DNA of 64,000 nt from Spirosoma endbachense (GTDB taxonomy: Bacteria > Bacteroidota > Bacteroidia > Cytophagales > Spirosomataceae). Below are positions 34,808 through 43,350 of this stretch, one piece after another. Under the pieces are notes generated by a model. It was not told the DNA's origin and did no database searches. It saw only the letters and a program-made list of their open reading frames with translations. The position numbers and the translations under genes were made by a program. The DNA lies in NCBI RefSeq assembly GCF_010233585.1, contig NZ_CP045997.1, forward strand, positions 4,841,284 through 4,905,283, written 5' to 3'. Each line of letters opens with the position of its first letter. Within the stretch, counting starts at the first letter, position 1.

Positions 34808-35656
34808 ATGGAAAGCAACACGAAATTAATTACCCCATTTCTATTCGCGGTCATGCTGACTGCTTCACAGGTTAATGCCCAGACAGTGGCTGATCCAGGA
34901 CCGGGTACACCTCCTCCGCCCATTGCTCTGAACACCCCTAATGGTTCCCGACCGGACGGTCCCGGACTGGATAGTCGCGGACCGCATGGCCCCCGAGGTG
35001 GGCATCAACCCAGTGGTCCTGGCAGACACCGTATGGGGCCACCTCAGTCAGGGCCGGGTCGGGCTGATCGAAGTGGTCATGAACGTGGACTTACATCGCT
35101 CACTACCGTTTCTGGAACAGTAGGCCAATGGATTGGTAACGATGATGCTATTCTGGAGGGTTTTACGTTTACTGGATCAACGAATACACCGACCACTGTA
35201 AAATTCCCTCCCCATCTCGGTCAGCAGGTACAAAAGGCGATTAAGCCGGGTAGTAGCGTCAGCGTGACGGGCTATTCTGAAATGACTCCCAAAGGAGAAT
35301 CGCGCTTTCGGTTGGTTAGTCTTACGGCTGGCAAAACGACGATCTCTGACGCTCCTCCAGCAATGCCTGTTACACCCCCAGCGGCCCCTTCACAGGCTAC
35401 CGTAACGGGCAAGATAGCCGATTATCAAATAGGCCGGGATGGGCGCGTTAGCGGTCTTGTCCTGGATGATAAAACAGTTGTGCGCGTTCCTCCTCATGTG
35501 GCTTATCAACTGACAAATCTGGCTACCAAAGGCAGCACAATTACGGTTCAGGGATATGCTAAAAGCCTTCGGGAAGGCCAGGTTCAGTTAGAAAAAACAA
35601 ATATCTTAAACGCCGTTGTGCTGACAATCAACGGTCAGCAATATCTGGTTCGCTAA
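34808..35656 (+). CDS. Secreted Gly/Pro-rich protein with two OB-like (DUF5666-type) repeats
   Basis: 282 residues with a signal peptide (LITPFLFAVMLTASQVNAQ). Residues 30-95 are low-complexity Gly/Pro/Arg/His (GPGTPPPP, RGPHGPRGGHQ, GPGRADRSGHE). Two related beta domains follow: TVSGTVGQWIG, TVKFPPHLGQQVQKAIKPGSSVSVTGYSE, and ATVTGKIADYQIG, VVRVPPHVAYQLTNLATKGSTITVQGYAK. This small-barrel repeat resembles DUF5666/OB-like domains; binding partners are unknown. The two-component genes follow after 85 bases on the same strand, so it may be their sensed or controlled product. Confidence 0.65.
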   Translation: MESNTKLITPFLFAVMLTASQVNAQTVADPGPGTPPPPIALNTPNGSRPDGPGLDSRGPHGPRGGHQPSGPGRHRMGPPQSGPGRADRSGHERGLTSLTTVSGTVGQWIGNDDAILEGFTFTGSTNTPTTVKFPPHLGQQVQKAIKPGSSVSVTGYSEMTPKGESRFRLVSLTAGKTTISDAPPAMPVTPPAAPSQATVTGKIADYQIGRDGRVSGLVLDDKTVVRVPPHVAYQLTNLATKGSTITVQGYAKSLREGQVQLEKTNILNAVVLTINGQQYLVR

Positions 35657-35741
35657 TTAACGATTGACTGCTGGAATAATTGATTTGATGGGTATCATTC
35701 AGCAATTTCAGCAGTCAATAAATCACCCAGCCCTTACTCGC

Positions 35742-36413
35742 GTGAAAATTCTGGTTATTGAAGATGAACGCAAACTCGCCCGGTTTATAAAGCAGGGGCT
35801 TGAACAACATGGTCATGTTGTCGATCTGGCTCATACCGGTTCGGAAGGACTCGATCAGGTTGCCGGAGGCTTATACGATCTTGTGTTGCTGGACTTAATG
35901 TTGCCCGGACAGACCGGGTTTGAGGTTCTTAAAAACCTTCGTGCCTTTGGCCTGATGGTGCCGGTCATGATTTTATCAGCGTTGAGTGATTCCGATAAAG
36001 TGGTGGAGGGGCTGGATCTTGGCGCCATTGATTACCTTCGGAAACCGTTCGACTTTAATGAGTTGCTGGCTCGGATTCGGGTTTTACAGCGACGAACCCA
36101 CTCCGGAGATAACGTCGTATTGCGCATGGCGGATTTAGAAATGAGGCTTGTTTCGCATGAAGTCTTCAAGGCAGGCATCAAGCTGGAACTGACCAATCGG
36201 GAGTTTGCCTTACTCGAATTGTTCATGCGCCGAATCGGCCTATTGGTAACGAAAAATGAGATTGCCGAGAAGGTATGGGCCGCCGATTATGACATGGGCA
36301 GTAACGTGATAGAAGTACACATCTATCAATTGCGTAAGAAACTGGATGCGGTTGGTACACGTGGGCTGATTGAGACGCTTATCAGCCGTGGCTATCGGCT
36401 CAAATCGGTATGA
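35742..36413 (+). CDS. OmpR-family response regulator
   Basis: 223 residues with a GTG start at 35742, chosen because KILVIEDE is the canonical receiver start; an ATG at 35688 in frame would add 18 unusual residues. The receiver has the acidic pair Glu7-Asp8, the phospho-acceptor Asp51 (LVLLDLMLPG), and Lys in DYLRKPFDF. The winged-helix DNA-binding domain has LTNREFALLELFMRR, TKNEIAEKVW, SNVIEVHIYQLRKKL and ISRGYRL. It overlaps the kinase gene by four bases (ATGA), so the two are translationally coupled. Confidence 0.93.
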   Translation: MKILVIEDERKLARFIKQGLEQHGHVVDLAHTGSEGLDQVAGGLYDLVLLDLMLPGQTGFEVLKNLRAFGLMVPVMILSALSDSDKVVEGLDLGAIDYLRKPFDFNELLARIRVLQRRTHSGDNVVLRMADLEMRLVSHEVFKAGIKLELTNREFALLELFMRRIGLLVTKNEIAEKVWAADYDMGSNVIEVHIYQLRKKLDAVGTRGLIETLISRGYRLKSV

Positions 36414-37729
36414 ACCTGCGCAGCCGGATTGTGCTGGCCGTTGCGGCTGTGTTTGCTGGAGTAAGTCTGCTGGCCGGTTGGCTTATGTTGGTCCGTGCCG
36501 AAAATAGCCTCCAGATCGCTTTTGATCGGGCGGTAGCGACCAGAGCAGGATGGTTGCTTTCGCAGGTAAGTGTCGATCCTATTGTGTTGCCATTGCCTAC
36601 CGAAAGCGAGCAGATGCGGGTAATATACCATAGTTATGGCCGGAGCCGTGAGCTTTTTCGCAGTCCTGGTTTTCCAAACGCATCCGGCGTAGGGCACGAC
36701 GTTGACCGGCATCCGCGTTCATTTCGATCCATGACTGTACAGACTATGGCGTATCAGATTCCCAGTGGTCAGGTGGGTCTGACATTAGCGGTGCCCGATG
36801 CTAGTTTGATGCAGGATATCCGACAGTTACGCTGGGTCTTTGGGCTCGGTTGGTTCGTAAGCCTGATCCTGGCATTCCTGGGAGGGTATGTTATCGCTGG
36901 ATGGCTATTGAAACCAATTCAGGCAATTGTTTATCAGGCGGGAAAGATCACCAATGCAGCCACAATTGAACCGATCGCCCTGCCAACCGCTCGTGATGAA
37001 CTTTATCAGTTAACCGATACGCTAAACCAGATGCTGGCCCGAATTCGGGAAAGTGCTGAACTACAGCGTAATTTTTTTGGAGCCGCTGCGCATGAACTTC
37101 GGACGCCACTTGCCATCATGAAAACCGGCCTTGAAGTGACCCTTGACAGTGGTCAGGTAGATGGCCGGACAACACCGTTTCTGCTGGGACAACTGGATGA
37201 AATAAAACGCCTGACGCGTCTGCTCGACGAATTTCTGACGCTGAGCCGCCCAGATCATGCACGTCAGGTACTCAAAACAACACCGGTCGATTTGCCGGAA
37301 TTAATAAAAAACTGCCTGGCTCAGTTGGAAACTGTAGCCACTGATTATGAAGTAATAACGCAGTTTGAGGAACAAACAGGGCCTTCTACACCGATCAGAA
37401 CAGATGCCGTTAAGCTGGAGCATGTGTTACTGAATCTCCTCGAAAATGCGATCAAGTACGCCGTTCCGGGTAGTGTGGTGAGTATCCGGTTGATTTGGGA
37501 AAACGCACCGACAGTTCTTGTTCAGAATCAAACCGTTCGGGAAACGGGGCCTGTACTTGATCTGATGCAGCCTTACTTTCGGGCTGATCCACTCAAAGAA
37601 GGGCATGGACTGGGTTTGTGGATTAGTTATCGTTTAACAACTTTACTTGATGGAGAGTTACTCCTCAATTGGCAGGAATTCCGATTTACCAGTACCTTGG
37701 TCCTGCCCAGAACTGAATTTTTAACATAA
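36410..37729 (+). CDS. Sensor histidine kinase with degenerate G1 box
   Basis: 439 residues. Two membrane helices (VLAVAAVFAGVSLLAGWLMLV and the one near WVFGLGWFVSLILAFLGGYVIAGW) enclose a periplasmic domain of about 115 residues. A HAMP domain follows (LKPIQAIVYQAGKI), then HisKA with the phospho-acceptor His228 in AAAHELRTPLAIM. The ATPase domain has the N box LLNLLENAIKYA and the G2 box GHGLGLWI, but the G1 box reads VLVQNQTVRET rather than the usual D-x-G-x-G. Several QseC/CusS-like kinases have weak G1 boxes, so it may still work. It phosphorylates the regulator encoded just upstream. Confidence 0.88.
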   Translation: MNLRSRIVLAVAAVFAGVSLLAGWLMLVRAENSLQIAFDRAVATRAGWLLSQVSVDPIVLPLPTESEQMRVIYHSYGRSRELFRSPGFPNASGVGHDVDRHPRSFRSMTVQTMAYQIPSGQVGLTLAVPDASLMQDIRQLRWVFGLGWFVSLILAFLGGYVIAGWLLKPIQAIVYQAGKITNAATIEPIALPTARDELYQLTDTLNQMLARIRESAELQRNFFGAAAHELRTPLAIMKTGLEVTLDSGQVDGRTTPFLLGQLDEIKRLTRLLDEFLTLSRPDHARQVLKTTPVDLPELIKNCLAQLETVATDYEVITQFEEQTGPSTPIRTDAVKLEHVLLNLLENAIKYAVPGSVVSIRLIWENAPTVLVQNQTVRETGPVLDLMQPYFRADPLKEGHGLGLWISYRLTTLLDGELLLNWQEFRFTSTLVLPRTEFLT

Positions 37730-37733
37730 ATAA

Positions 37734-38105
37734 ATGAAAGGACTTTATTGCGTTTTATTGCTTACGTTATCGAACATCTTCATGACACTGGCCTGGTATG
37801 GCCACCTGCAACTAAAGCAGTACCCTATGTTGGCCAAACTATCGCTTTTCGGCATCATTATGCTTAGCTGGGGCCTTGCCTTTTTTGAATATATTTTTCA
37901 GGTGCCAGCTAATCGTATCGGTTCTGAAGAAACGGGCGGGCCGTTTTCACTTTTCCAACTCAAAACAATTCAGGAAGCCGTTTCGCTGACGGTTTTTACC
38001 TTAATAACCGTCTACTTTTTTAAAACCGACAAACTCGCCTGGAATCATCTGGTTGGCTTTGTATTCCTTGTGATAGCGGTATTTTTTATCTTCAAAAAAT
38101 GGTAA
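37734..38105 (+). CDS. DUF486 / DMT-superfamily small membrane protein
   Basis: 123 residues with four membrane helices: LYCVLLLTLSNIFMTLAWYGHL, LSLFGIIMLSWGLAFFEYIFQVPANRIG, FSLFQLKTIQEAVSLTVFTLITVYFF and LVGFVFLVIAVFFIF. Length and the motifs ALFEY-like (LAFFEYIFQVPANRIG) and QLK..QE are those of DUF486 (PF04342). Function unknown, possibly a small transporter. It follows the kinase stop by four bases and is probably in the same operon. Confidence 0.9.
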   Translation: MKGLYCVLLLTLSNIFMTLAWYGHLQLKQYPMLAKLSLFGIIMLSWGLAFFEYIFQVPANRIGSEETGGPFSLFQLKTIQEAVSLTVFTLITVYFFKTDKLAWNHLVGFVFLVIAVFFIFKKW

Positions 38106-38118
38106 GTACGCTACCAGT

Positions 38119-38160
38119 CGACGCACAGGGACCTAGCCTGTGGGCGATCTCTGTGCGTCG
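38119..38160. terminator. Hairpin between convergent genes
   Basis: CGACGCACAG (38119-38128) pairs with CTGTGCGTCG (38151-38160), and an inner ACAGG/CCTGT pairing offers an alternative stem. It lies between DUF486 and rfaD, which converge. Confidence 0.6.
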
Positions 38161-38199
38161 GTTTCTGGTACCGGAAAACAAAAGATTGATTACCAGCAG

Positions 38200-39165
38200 C
38201 TAGAGATACTTTCCTTCTTTGAGGTATTTTTTTACGTAGTCAGAAACGCCTTCTTCGAGCGAATGGAAAGGTCGGTCATAACCAATAGAACGAAGCTTAG
38301 CCATGTTAGCCTGCGTAAAATACTGGTATTTATCGCGGATATCGGCGGGAGTATCGATAAATTCGATCTGCGGATCGCGGTCCATAGCCCGAAAAGTAAG
38401 TGTCGCCAGGTCAAGGAATGTACGGGCTTTGCCACTTCCGAGGTTGTAGATACCGGAATTTCGCCGGTGATGCATCAGAAATGAACAAACTTCGATTACG
38501 TCTTTCACGTAAATGAAGTCCCGCATCTGCCCACCGTCGGTATAATCGGGGTTATGAGACCGGAACAACCTCATGTGGCCTGATTGGCAAATCTGGTTGT
38601 AGGCATGGTAAATTACCGATGCCATGCGGTCTTTATGATACTCATTGGGCCCGTAGACGTTGAAAAATTTCAGTCCAGCCCAGAAGAAGGGTTTACGTTC
38701 CTGCTCCAGTGCCCAAATATCAAATTCATTCTTTGAGTCACCGTAAGGATTAAGCGGCTTCAACTGCGGAATGATCGACTCATTGTCATCATAGCCAAAC
38801 TCGCCCATACCATAAGTTGCTGCCGATGACGCATATACGAGGGGAATCTGATAATCAATGCAGCGATTCCAGATTTGCTTGGAATACTCAACGTTCAGAT
38901 GCTCAAAAATCTGGCGGTCAAATTCGGTGGTATCAGTGCGGGCACCGATGTGAAAAATAAATTCCACCTCCTGATAATTGTTGTCGAGCCAACCGAAAAA
39001 CTCTTCCCGGTCAACACGCTCCTGAATCCGTTTCCCAGTCAGATTTGCTTCTTTACGAGGGTCCGAAAAATCATCGACAGCAATGATAAAATTGAAATTT
39101 TCCTGATTCAATTTGCTGATCAAACAGCTTCCGATAAAGCCAGCGGCCCCCGTAACAATAATCAT
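38200..39165 (-). CDS. rfaD: ADP-L-glycero-D-manno-heptose 6-epimerase
   Basis: 321 residues, the usual length of RfaD/HldD. It is an extended short-chain dehydrogenase: TGAAGFIGSCL binds NADP, the active-site segment is ASSAATYG with YGDSKNEFD (Tyr-xxx-Lys), and IGARTDTTE plus GGQMRDFIYVKDV are specific for this epimerase. It makes the heptose donor for the inner core of lipopolysaccharide, in the cytoplasm. The lipid A gene lpxB is 0.8 kb away but on the other strand. Confidence 0.96.
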   Translation of the reverse strand: MIIVTGAAGFIGSCLISKLNQENFNFIIAVDDFSDPRKEANLTGKRIQERVDREEFFGWLDNNYQEVEFIFHIGARTDTTEFDRQIFEHLNVEYSKQIWNRCIDYQIPLVYASSAATYGMGEFGYDDNESIIPQLKPLNPYGDSKNEFDIWALEQERKPFFWAGLKFFNVYGPNEYHKDRMASVIYHAYNQICQSGHMRLFRSHNPDYTDGGQMRDFIYVKDVIEVCSFLMHHRRNSGIYNLGSGKARTFLDLATLTFRAMDRDPQIEFIDTPADIRDKYQYFTQANMAKLRSIGYDRPFHSLEEGVSDYVKKYLKEGKYL

Positions 39166-39349
39166 AAAGAGCTAGAAGTAAACGTATTGATTGCGATAAA
39201 GAGAAAAAGGCTAGCTAGCATGAAGTGAAAGTGGCTGTAAAGATACAGATTTTAAGATGAACAAAGGAATAGCGTTTTTAGTGATTAAATTGTATTTTTC
39301 ATATATACCTCTAATATGCCTTAATAGCCTTTTTAACTAAACTAACGGT

Positions 39350-39379
39350 TTCATTAGGCCCAAAGAGTTCGTACCTTTG
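39350..39379 (+). promoter_or_regulatory. Promoter, TTC-N19-TACCTTTG
   Basis: TACCTTTG at 39372-39379 fits TAnnTTTG; TTC at 39350-39352 lies at exactly 19 bases, one base off the usual TTG. It is 54 bases ahead of queD. Confidence 0.6.
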
Positions 39380-39433
39380 TGGCTTATTTTCAAAATCGGC
39401 GTTTCTGGCAACCGCCCCATCTAAACCAGAAAA

Positions 39434-39850
39434 ATGGTCTATATTAACAGAATCGAACATTTTAACGCTGCCCACCGGCTCTACAATCCGGCCTGGTCTG
39501 AGGAGCGCAATAAGGAAGTTTTTGGCCCATGTGCCAACATTAACTGGCATGGGCACAACTTTGAGCTGATCGTAACGGTGAAGGGTGAGCCCGATCCGGA
39601 TACAGGCTTTGTGATTGACCTGAAACTGCTGGGTGATATTGTGAAGCGGGAGGTAATTGAAAAAGTTGATCACAAAAACCTGAATCTGGATGTCGATTTC
39701 ATGCAGGGCAAAATGGCTAGCTGTGAGATCTTTATCATGGAAATCTGGAAAATCCTCGAACTTGCACTGGGCGAAGTAACAGAAGCACACCTGCACCAGC
39801 TTCGACTTTACGAAACACCGAAAAATTTTGTGGATTATTTTGGCGAATAG
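39434..39850 (+). CDS. queD: 6-pyruvoyl-tetrahydropterin / 6-carboxytetrahydropterin synthase family
   Basis: 138 residues. Zinc ligands His14 (FNAAHRL), His39 and His41 (NWHGHNF), catalytic Cys33 (FGPCAN), the Asp-His pair in KVDHKNLN and the Glu of LRLYET are all present. The usual PTAENI segment is replaced by MASCEIFI, so the substrate contacts may differ. In most bacteria this family makes 6-carboxy-tetrahydropterin for queuosine from dihydroneopterin triphosphate. A pterin-cofactor role cannot be ruled out. No other queuosine gene is adjacent. Confidence 0.88.
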   Translation: MVYINRIEHFNAAHRLYNPAWSEERNKEVFGPCANINWHGHNFELIVTVKGEPDPDTGFVIDLKLLGDIVKREVIEKVDHKNLNLDVDFMQGKMASCEIFIMEIWKILELALGEVTEAHLHQLRLYETPKNFVDYFGE

Positions 39851-39867
39851 GGCCTGTATGGATGATA

Positions 39868-39910
39868 TGGGGTGTATGATAAAGCCGATAATCAAGTCTC
39901 ATACAACCCA
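39868..39910. repeat. Hairpin between queD and lpxB
   Basis: A 12-bp stem with one mismatch (39868-39879 with 39899-39910, TGGGxTGTATGA) around a 19-base loop, in a 76-base gap. It could be a terminator of queD or an element in a joint transcript. Confidence 0.5.
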
Positions 39911-39926
39911 TAACATACAATACTAG

Positions 39927-41057
39927 ATGAACTATTACCTCATTGCTGGCGAACGTTCCGGCGATCTTCACGGGGCAAATCTGATTCGGGCCATTCGTCG
40001 ACACGATCCTGATGCACAGTGCCGTGCATACGGTGGTGAGCAGATGGAAGAGGCCGGAGCAGTACTGGTGCGACACTATCGGGAGATGGCGTTTATGGGA
40101 TTCCTGGAGGTAGTGAAAAACCTGGGCACGATTCGCCGGATCATGCGGGAATGTCAGGCCGATCTGCTTGAACACCGTCCCGATGTGCTTATTCTCATCG
40201 ATTACGCCGGATTTAACCTGCGGATGGCCCGTTTTGCCAAACAGCATGGCATTCGCGTGTTTTATTATATTTCGCCGAAGGTTTGGGCCTGGAACCAACG
40301 CCGGGCATTGAAAATCAAAGCGAATGTCGATCGGCTATTTACGATTCTGCCGTTCGAAACGGAGTTTTTCGCGAAATACGATTACAACGTCGACTACGTT
40401 GGCAACCCTCTACTGGATGCTCTGGCTGATTTTCAGCCAAATCCCAATTTTCGCTCAACGTTGAAATTGGATGAGCGCCCTGTTGTAGCCCTTCTGCCCG
40501 GAAGCCGCCGTCAGGAAATTACCTCTATTTTACCCGCTATGCTGGCGGCAACGCGCCAGTTCCCAGATTATCAGTTTGTTGTAGGCACGGTCAGTAATTT
40601 GCCTGCTCCGCTCTATGGCAATCTGTTGGGCGGTTACCCAACTGTTAAGCGTGTTAATGACGCGGCTTATGATCTGTTGCATATTGCAACGGCTGCGCTG
40701 GTTACGTCTGGTACGGCCACGCTCGAAACCGCCTTGTTTACTGTGCCACAGGTCGTTTGTTACAAAACAACAACGGTGTCATATGCCATTGCGAAACGAC
40801 TGATTGCGGTGCCGTTTATATCACTTGTAAACCTGATTGCGAACCGTGAGATTGTGAAGGAATTGATTCAAAACGACCTCACCGCCGATCGCATTGCGGA
40901 CGAACTACGAGCCATCTTGCCGGGCGAACCGGGTCGGGAGAGGCAACTGGCCGGTTACGCAGTTGTGCAGGGGAAAATGGGCGAACCCGGCGCATCGGAG
41001 CGAGCCGGTAGCCGGATGGTCGATGAATTGAGACGCGCACAGGAAACAAAAAGCTAA
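39927..41057 (+). CDS. lpxB: Lipid-A-disaccharide synthase
   Basis: 376 residues. Family motifs: IAGERSGDLHGANL at the start, CRAYGGEQMEEAGAVLV, MAFMGFLEVVKNL, LILIDYAGFNLRMA, YYISPKVWAWNQRR, VDYVGNPLLD, VALLPGSRRQEI and ALVTSGTATLETAL. It condenses UDP-diacylglucosamine with lipid X to form the lipid A disaccharide at the inner membrane (glycosyltransferase family 19). Neighbour genes rfaD and the acyltransferase also serve envelope lipids. Confidence 0.97.
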   Translation: MNYYLIAGERSGDLHGANLIRAIRRHDPDAQCRAYGGEQMEEAGAVLVRHYREMAFMGFLEVVKNLGTIRRIMRECQADLLEHRPDVLILIDYAGFNLRMARFAKQHGIRVFYYISPKVWAWNQRRALKIKANVDRLFTILPFETEFFAKYDYNVDYVGNPLLDALADFQPNPNFRSTLKLDERPVVALLPGSRRQEITSILPAMLAATRQFPDYQFVVGTVSNLPAPLYGNLLGGYPTVKRVNDAAYDLLHIATAALVTSGTATLETALFTVPQVVCYKTTTVSYAIAKRLIAVPFISLVNLIANREIVKELIQNDLTADRIADELRAILPGEPGRERQLAGYAVVQGKMGEPGASERAGSRMVDELRRAQETKS

Positions 41058-41073
41058 TGGCTTTTAAGATTAA

Positions 41074-41649
41074 CTAGCTTTTCCAGTCAATCACACCTGT
41101 TTCCTCCCACTTCTTCAGCCAGTCTTTCCTGATGCCGTGAACCTGCGAGAAAAATTCGTAAAATGGGAACATATCCGTCTCGTAATTGCCTGTTACATAG
41201 ATGGGTTTGCCTATAATAACTAGTTTCCGGGGCCAGTCGAAGCCAACCGGAATAATGGGGACGTGCGCTTTAAGGGCAATGTAATAGAAGCCTGTTTTTA
41301 GCTTTGACACATTACTGCGAGTGCCTTCGGGTGCTATGCAAATCTGAAGCTGTTCATTCTGGTTAAATATAGCAACGATGGCATCGACCAGGTTGTGCGA
41401 TTTATCACGATATACCGGTTTACCCCCCAGTAGTCGAAAAAGCCAGCCTGAATACCAGGTAAAGAGCGAACTTTTGGCGAGATATTGAATCCAGATGTGA
41501 ATGGTCGGGCGGACACCTAACCCGACCAGAAAGTCCCAGTTGGTTGTATGAGGAGCAACTGCCCAAATGCCCTTGGGTAAGTGTGGTACAGGGCCAACAA
41601 CCTGCCAACCGGCGACTTTAAATAACCAACGGGTGAGGGCACTGAGCAT
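41074..41649 (-). CDS. 1-acyl-glycerol-3-phosphate-type acyltransferase (PlsC family)
   Basis: 191 residues. The catalytic HX4D motif is HTTNWD (His34-Asp39), with the substrate motifs GGKPVYRDKSHNLVD and IAPEGTRSNVSKLKTGFYYIA. VPIIPVGFDWPRKL follows. The set defines a PlsC-like membrane-bound acyltransferase. It is shorter than canonical PlsC (about 240) because the N-terminal membrane helix is short; members of this small type may act on phospholipids or ornithine lipids. It converges with lpxB, 16 bases apart. Confidence 0.87.
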   Translation of the reverse strand: MLSALTRWLFKVAGWQVVGPVPHLPKGIWAVAPHTTNWDFLVGLGVRPTIHIWIQYLAKSSLFTWYSGWLFRLLGGKPVYRDKSHNLVDAIVAIFNQNEQLQICIAPEGTRSNVSKLKTGFYYIALKAHVPIIPVGFDWPRKLVIIGKPIYVTGNYETDMFPFYEFFSQVHGIRKDWLKKWEETGVIDWKS

Positions 41650-41664
41650 TTCTGTAATTTAGAA

Positions 41665-41732
41665 TTTACAGTTTATAGTTTTCAGTGCACAAGGCAGCCT
41701 TGCCTTGTGCACTGAAAACTATAAACTGTAAA
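41665..41732. terminator. 32-bp perfect hairpin
   Basis: Arms 41665-41696 and 41701-41732 are perfectly complementary with a 4-base loop, the longest perfect stem in the window. It lies between the small ORF (minus) and the acyltransferase (minus), so it should stop transcription coming from hisB, which would then give the acyltransferase its own promoter. Confidence 0.8.
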
Positions 41733-41738
41733 CCCAAT

Positions 41739-41840
41739 TTAGTATTTCCGGTCTTTGCTCTCCAACCAGCGGCCAGTGATAAATGAAGCCGTCAGCAGGA
41801 CAACGTAGAACAGGAGTGTTAGCGGGGTTGATAAATCCAT
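41739..41840 (-). CDS. 33-residue single-span membrane peptide
   Basis: A minus-strand ORF from the ATG at 41838-41840 to TAA at 41739-41741: start MDLSTPLTLLFYVVLLTAS, then FITGRWLESKDRKY. It has one clear membrane helix and a charged, basic cytoplasmic end, a design often seen in genuine small membrane proteins. It lies 104 bases after hisB and directly before the 32-bp terminator, so it is probably transcribed as the last gene of the hisB unit or on its own. No family was recognised. Confidence 0.55.
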   Translation of the reverse strand: MDLSTPLTLLFYVVLLTASFITGRWLESKDRKY

Positions 41841-41944
41841 ATCTGTGTTCGGTTGAATTCGTATGCAAAAGTACAATAGACGTTGGATATTAGACACTGA
41901 GCATTAGACAAAAAATGAAAATCTCCTGTCTGTGCCTAAATCAC

Positions 41945-43093
41945 TTACAAGACTCCCTTTGTGCTGGGTAGGTTATCCAATTCTTTAATATCACGCCGAA
42001 CGGCCATTTTTATGGCTTTGGCAAAGGCTTTAAAAATAGCTTCGATCTTATGATGTTCGTTATCGCCTTCTACCTTCACATTTAGATTACAGAGCGCCGT
42101 ATCGGAAAATGACTTGAAAAAATGATAGAACATTTCGGTAGGCATATCGCCGATCTTCTCACGCCGGAATGTAGCGTCCCAAACAAGCCAGGGACGACCC
42201 GAAAAGTCAATGGCGACCTGAGCAAGTGCCTCATCCATAGGCAATAGAAAACCATAGCGGCTAATTCCCCGTTTGTCGCCCAGGGCACGCCGATAGGCTT
42301 CACCGAGCGCCAGAGCGGTATCTTCAATGGTGTGATGTTCATCAATGTGCAAATCGCCCTGTACTCGAATGGTCAGGTCGGCACCCGAATGCTTGGCTAC
42401 CTGATCGAGCATATGGTCGAAGAAGCCGAGACCTGTATGAACGTTGGCCTGACCACGACCATCGAGATTGAGGTCTACACGAATCTGCGTTTCTTTCGTA
42501 TTCCGCTCGACGGTGGCCGTGCGGGCGGGTAAACGCAGAAATTCGTAGATCTTATCCCAATCGTCGGTCGAGAAGGCAATGGCGTTCTGCATCGCATCGG
42601 TCAACCCCGACACATCAGCCGCCTGCACGGTTGGTAAGCCGTTGGGTGGTAGAAACAGAATTGCTTTTGCCCCGAGATTGATCGCTAACTGCACGTCGGT
42701 CAGGCGGTCGCCGATAACGTAACTGTTGGCCAGATCATAGGCGTCGCTAAAATACTGGGTCAACATCCCCGTTCCGGGCTTACGGGTAAGCGAGTTGTCG
42801 CGCGGGAAATGCCTGTCGATGTGGACAGCATCAAACGAAATATTTTCGCTCTCAAACGTAGAAAGCATTTTGTTGTGAGCAGGCCAGAAAGTATCTTCGG
42901 GGAAAGAGTCGGTGCCGAGACCATCCTGATTGGTAACCATAACCAACTCATAATCGGTTTCTTCGGCGATCTTACGCATGGCCGAAATCGCTTTAGGAAT
43001 ATAATCGAGTTTGGCTAATGAATCGACCTGCTGATCGGGCTGGGGCTCAATAATGAGCGTCCCATCACGGTCGATGAACAATATTTTTCGCAT
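41945..43093 (-). CDS. hisB: Bifunctional histidinol-phosphatase / imidazoleglycerol-phosphate dehydratase
   Basis: 382 residues from the Met at 43093 ([14 protein letters not shown]); a longer frame adds 12 residues. The N-terminal half is a HAD phosphatase: [39 protein letters not shown]. The four-residue Cys/His zinc site of the E. coli enzyme is replaced by IDRHFPRDN, lacking Cys. The C-terminal half is the dehydratase: [44 protein letters not shown]. It catalyses steps 6 and 8 of histidine synthesis. Other his genes are not in the window. Confidence 0.96.
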   Translation of the reverse strand: MRKILFIDRDGTLIIEPQPDQQVDSLAKLDYIPKAISAMRKIAEETDYELVMVTNQDGLGTDSFPEDTFWPAHNKMLSTFESENISFDAVHIDRHFPRDNSLTRKPGTGMLTQYFSDAYDLANSYVIGDRLTDVQLAINLGAKAILFLPPNGLPTVQAADVSGLTDAMQNAIAFSTDDWDKIYEFLRLPARTATVERNTKETQIRVDLNLDGRGQANVHTGLGFFDHMLDQVAKHSGADLTIRVQGDLHIDEHHTIEDTALALGEAYRRALGDKRGISRYGFLLPMDEALAQVAIDFSGRPWLVWDATFRREKIGDMPTEMFYHFFKSFSDTALCNLNVKVEGDNEHHKIEAIFKAFAKAIKMAVRRDIKELDNLPSTKGVL

Positions 43094-43112
43094 AAAAAGA
43101 ATATCTGATCGA

Positions 43113-43120
43113 CAAAGATA
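43113..43120 (-). promoter_or_regulatory. -7 box for hisB
   Basis: Minus strand TATCTTTG, 20 bases ahead of the hisB ATG. Same sequence as the box at 29704. Confidence 0.45.
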
Positions 43121-43152
43121 CCTTACCAACCGTATTGTAAGCGAAAACGTAT

Positions 43153-43160
43153 TAATTTTG
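43153..43160 (+). promoter_or_regulatory. -7 box for the NYN/pabB unit
   Basis: TAATTTTG fits TAnnTTTG, 190 bases ahead of the NYN start. The nearest TTG is only 15 bases upstream, so the -33 is doubtful. The region from here to 43350 shows no ORF and could be a long leader. Confidence 0.4.
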
Positions 43161-43350
43161 CAACGTCTTAGCGTATTCCGATTTAATACTGTAAGTAGGA
43201 TTTCTGTAGTGTCCCTCCGGTTGTTTATACGTTTAAAGTCCGATCAGTTCGTAACTCGCTTTACCGTAGAGAAATAAATATCTATCCCATCAAAGAATAA
43301 GATAAGGTTAAAAGTGCATTTCGTACCATACATATATTACAAATAAAGTT

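Noticed and set aside
39311..40298. Two minus-strand ORFs of 194 and 187 residues
   Set aside because: They are antisense to queD and lpxB, both of which have complete active-site motifs; the antisense peptides resemble nothing.
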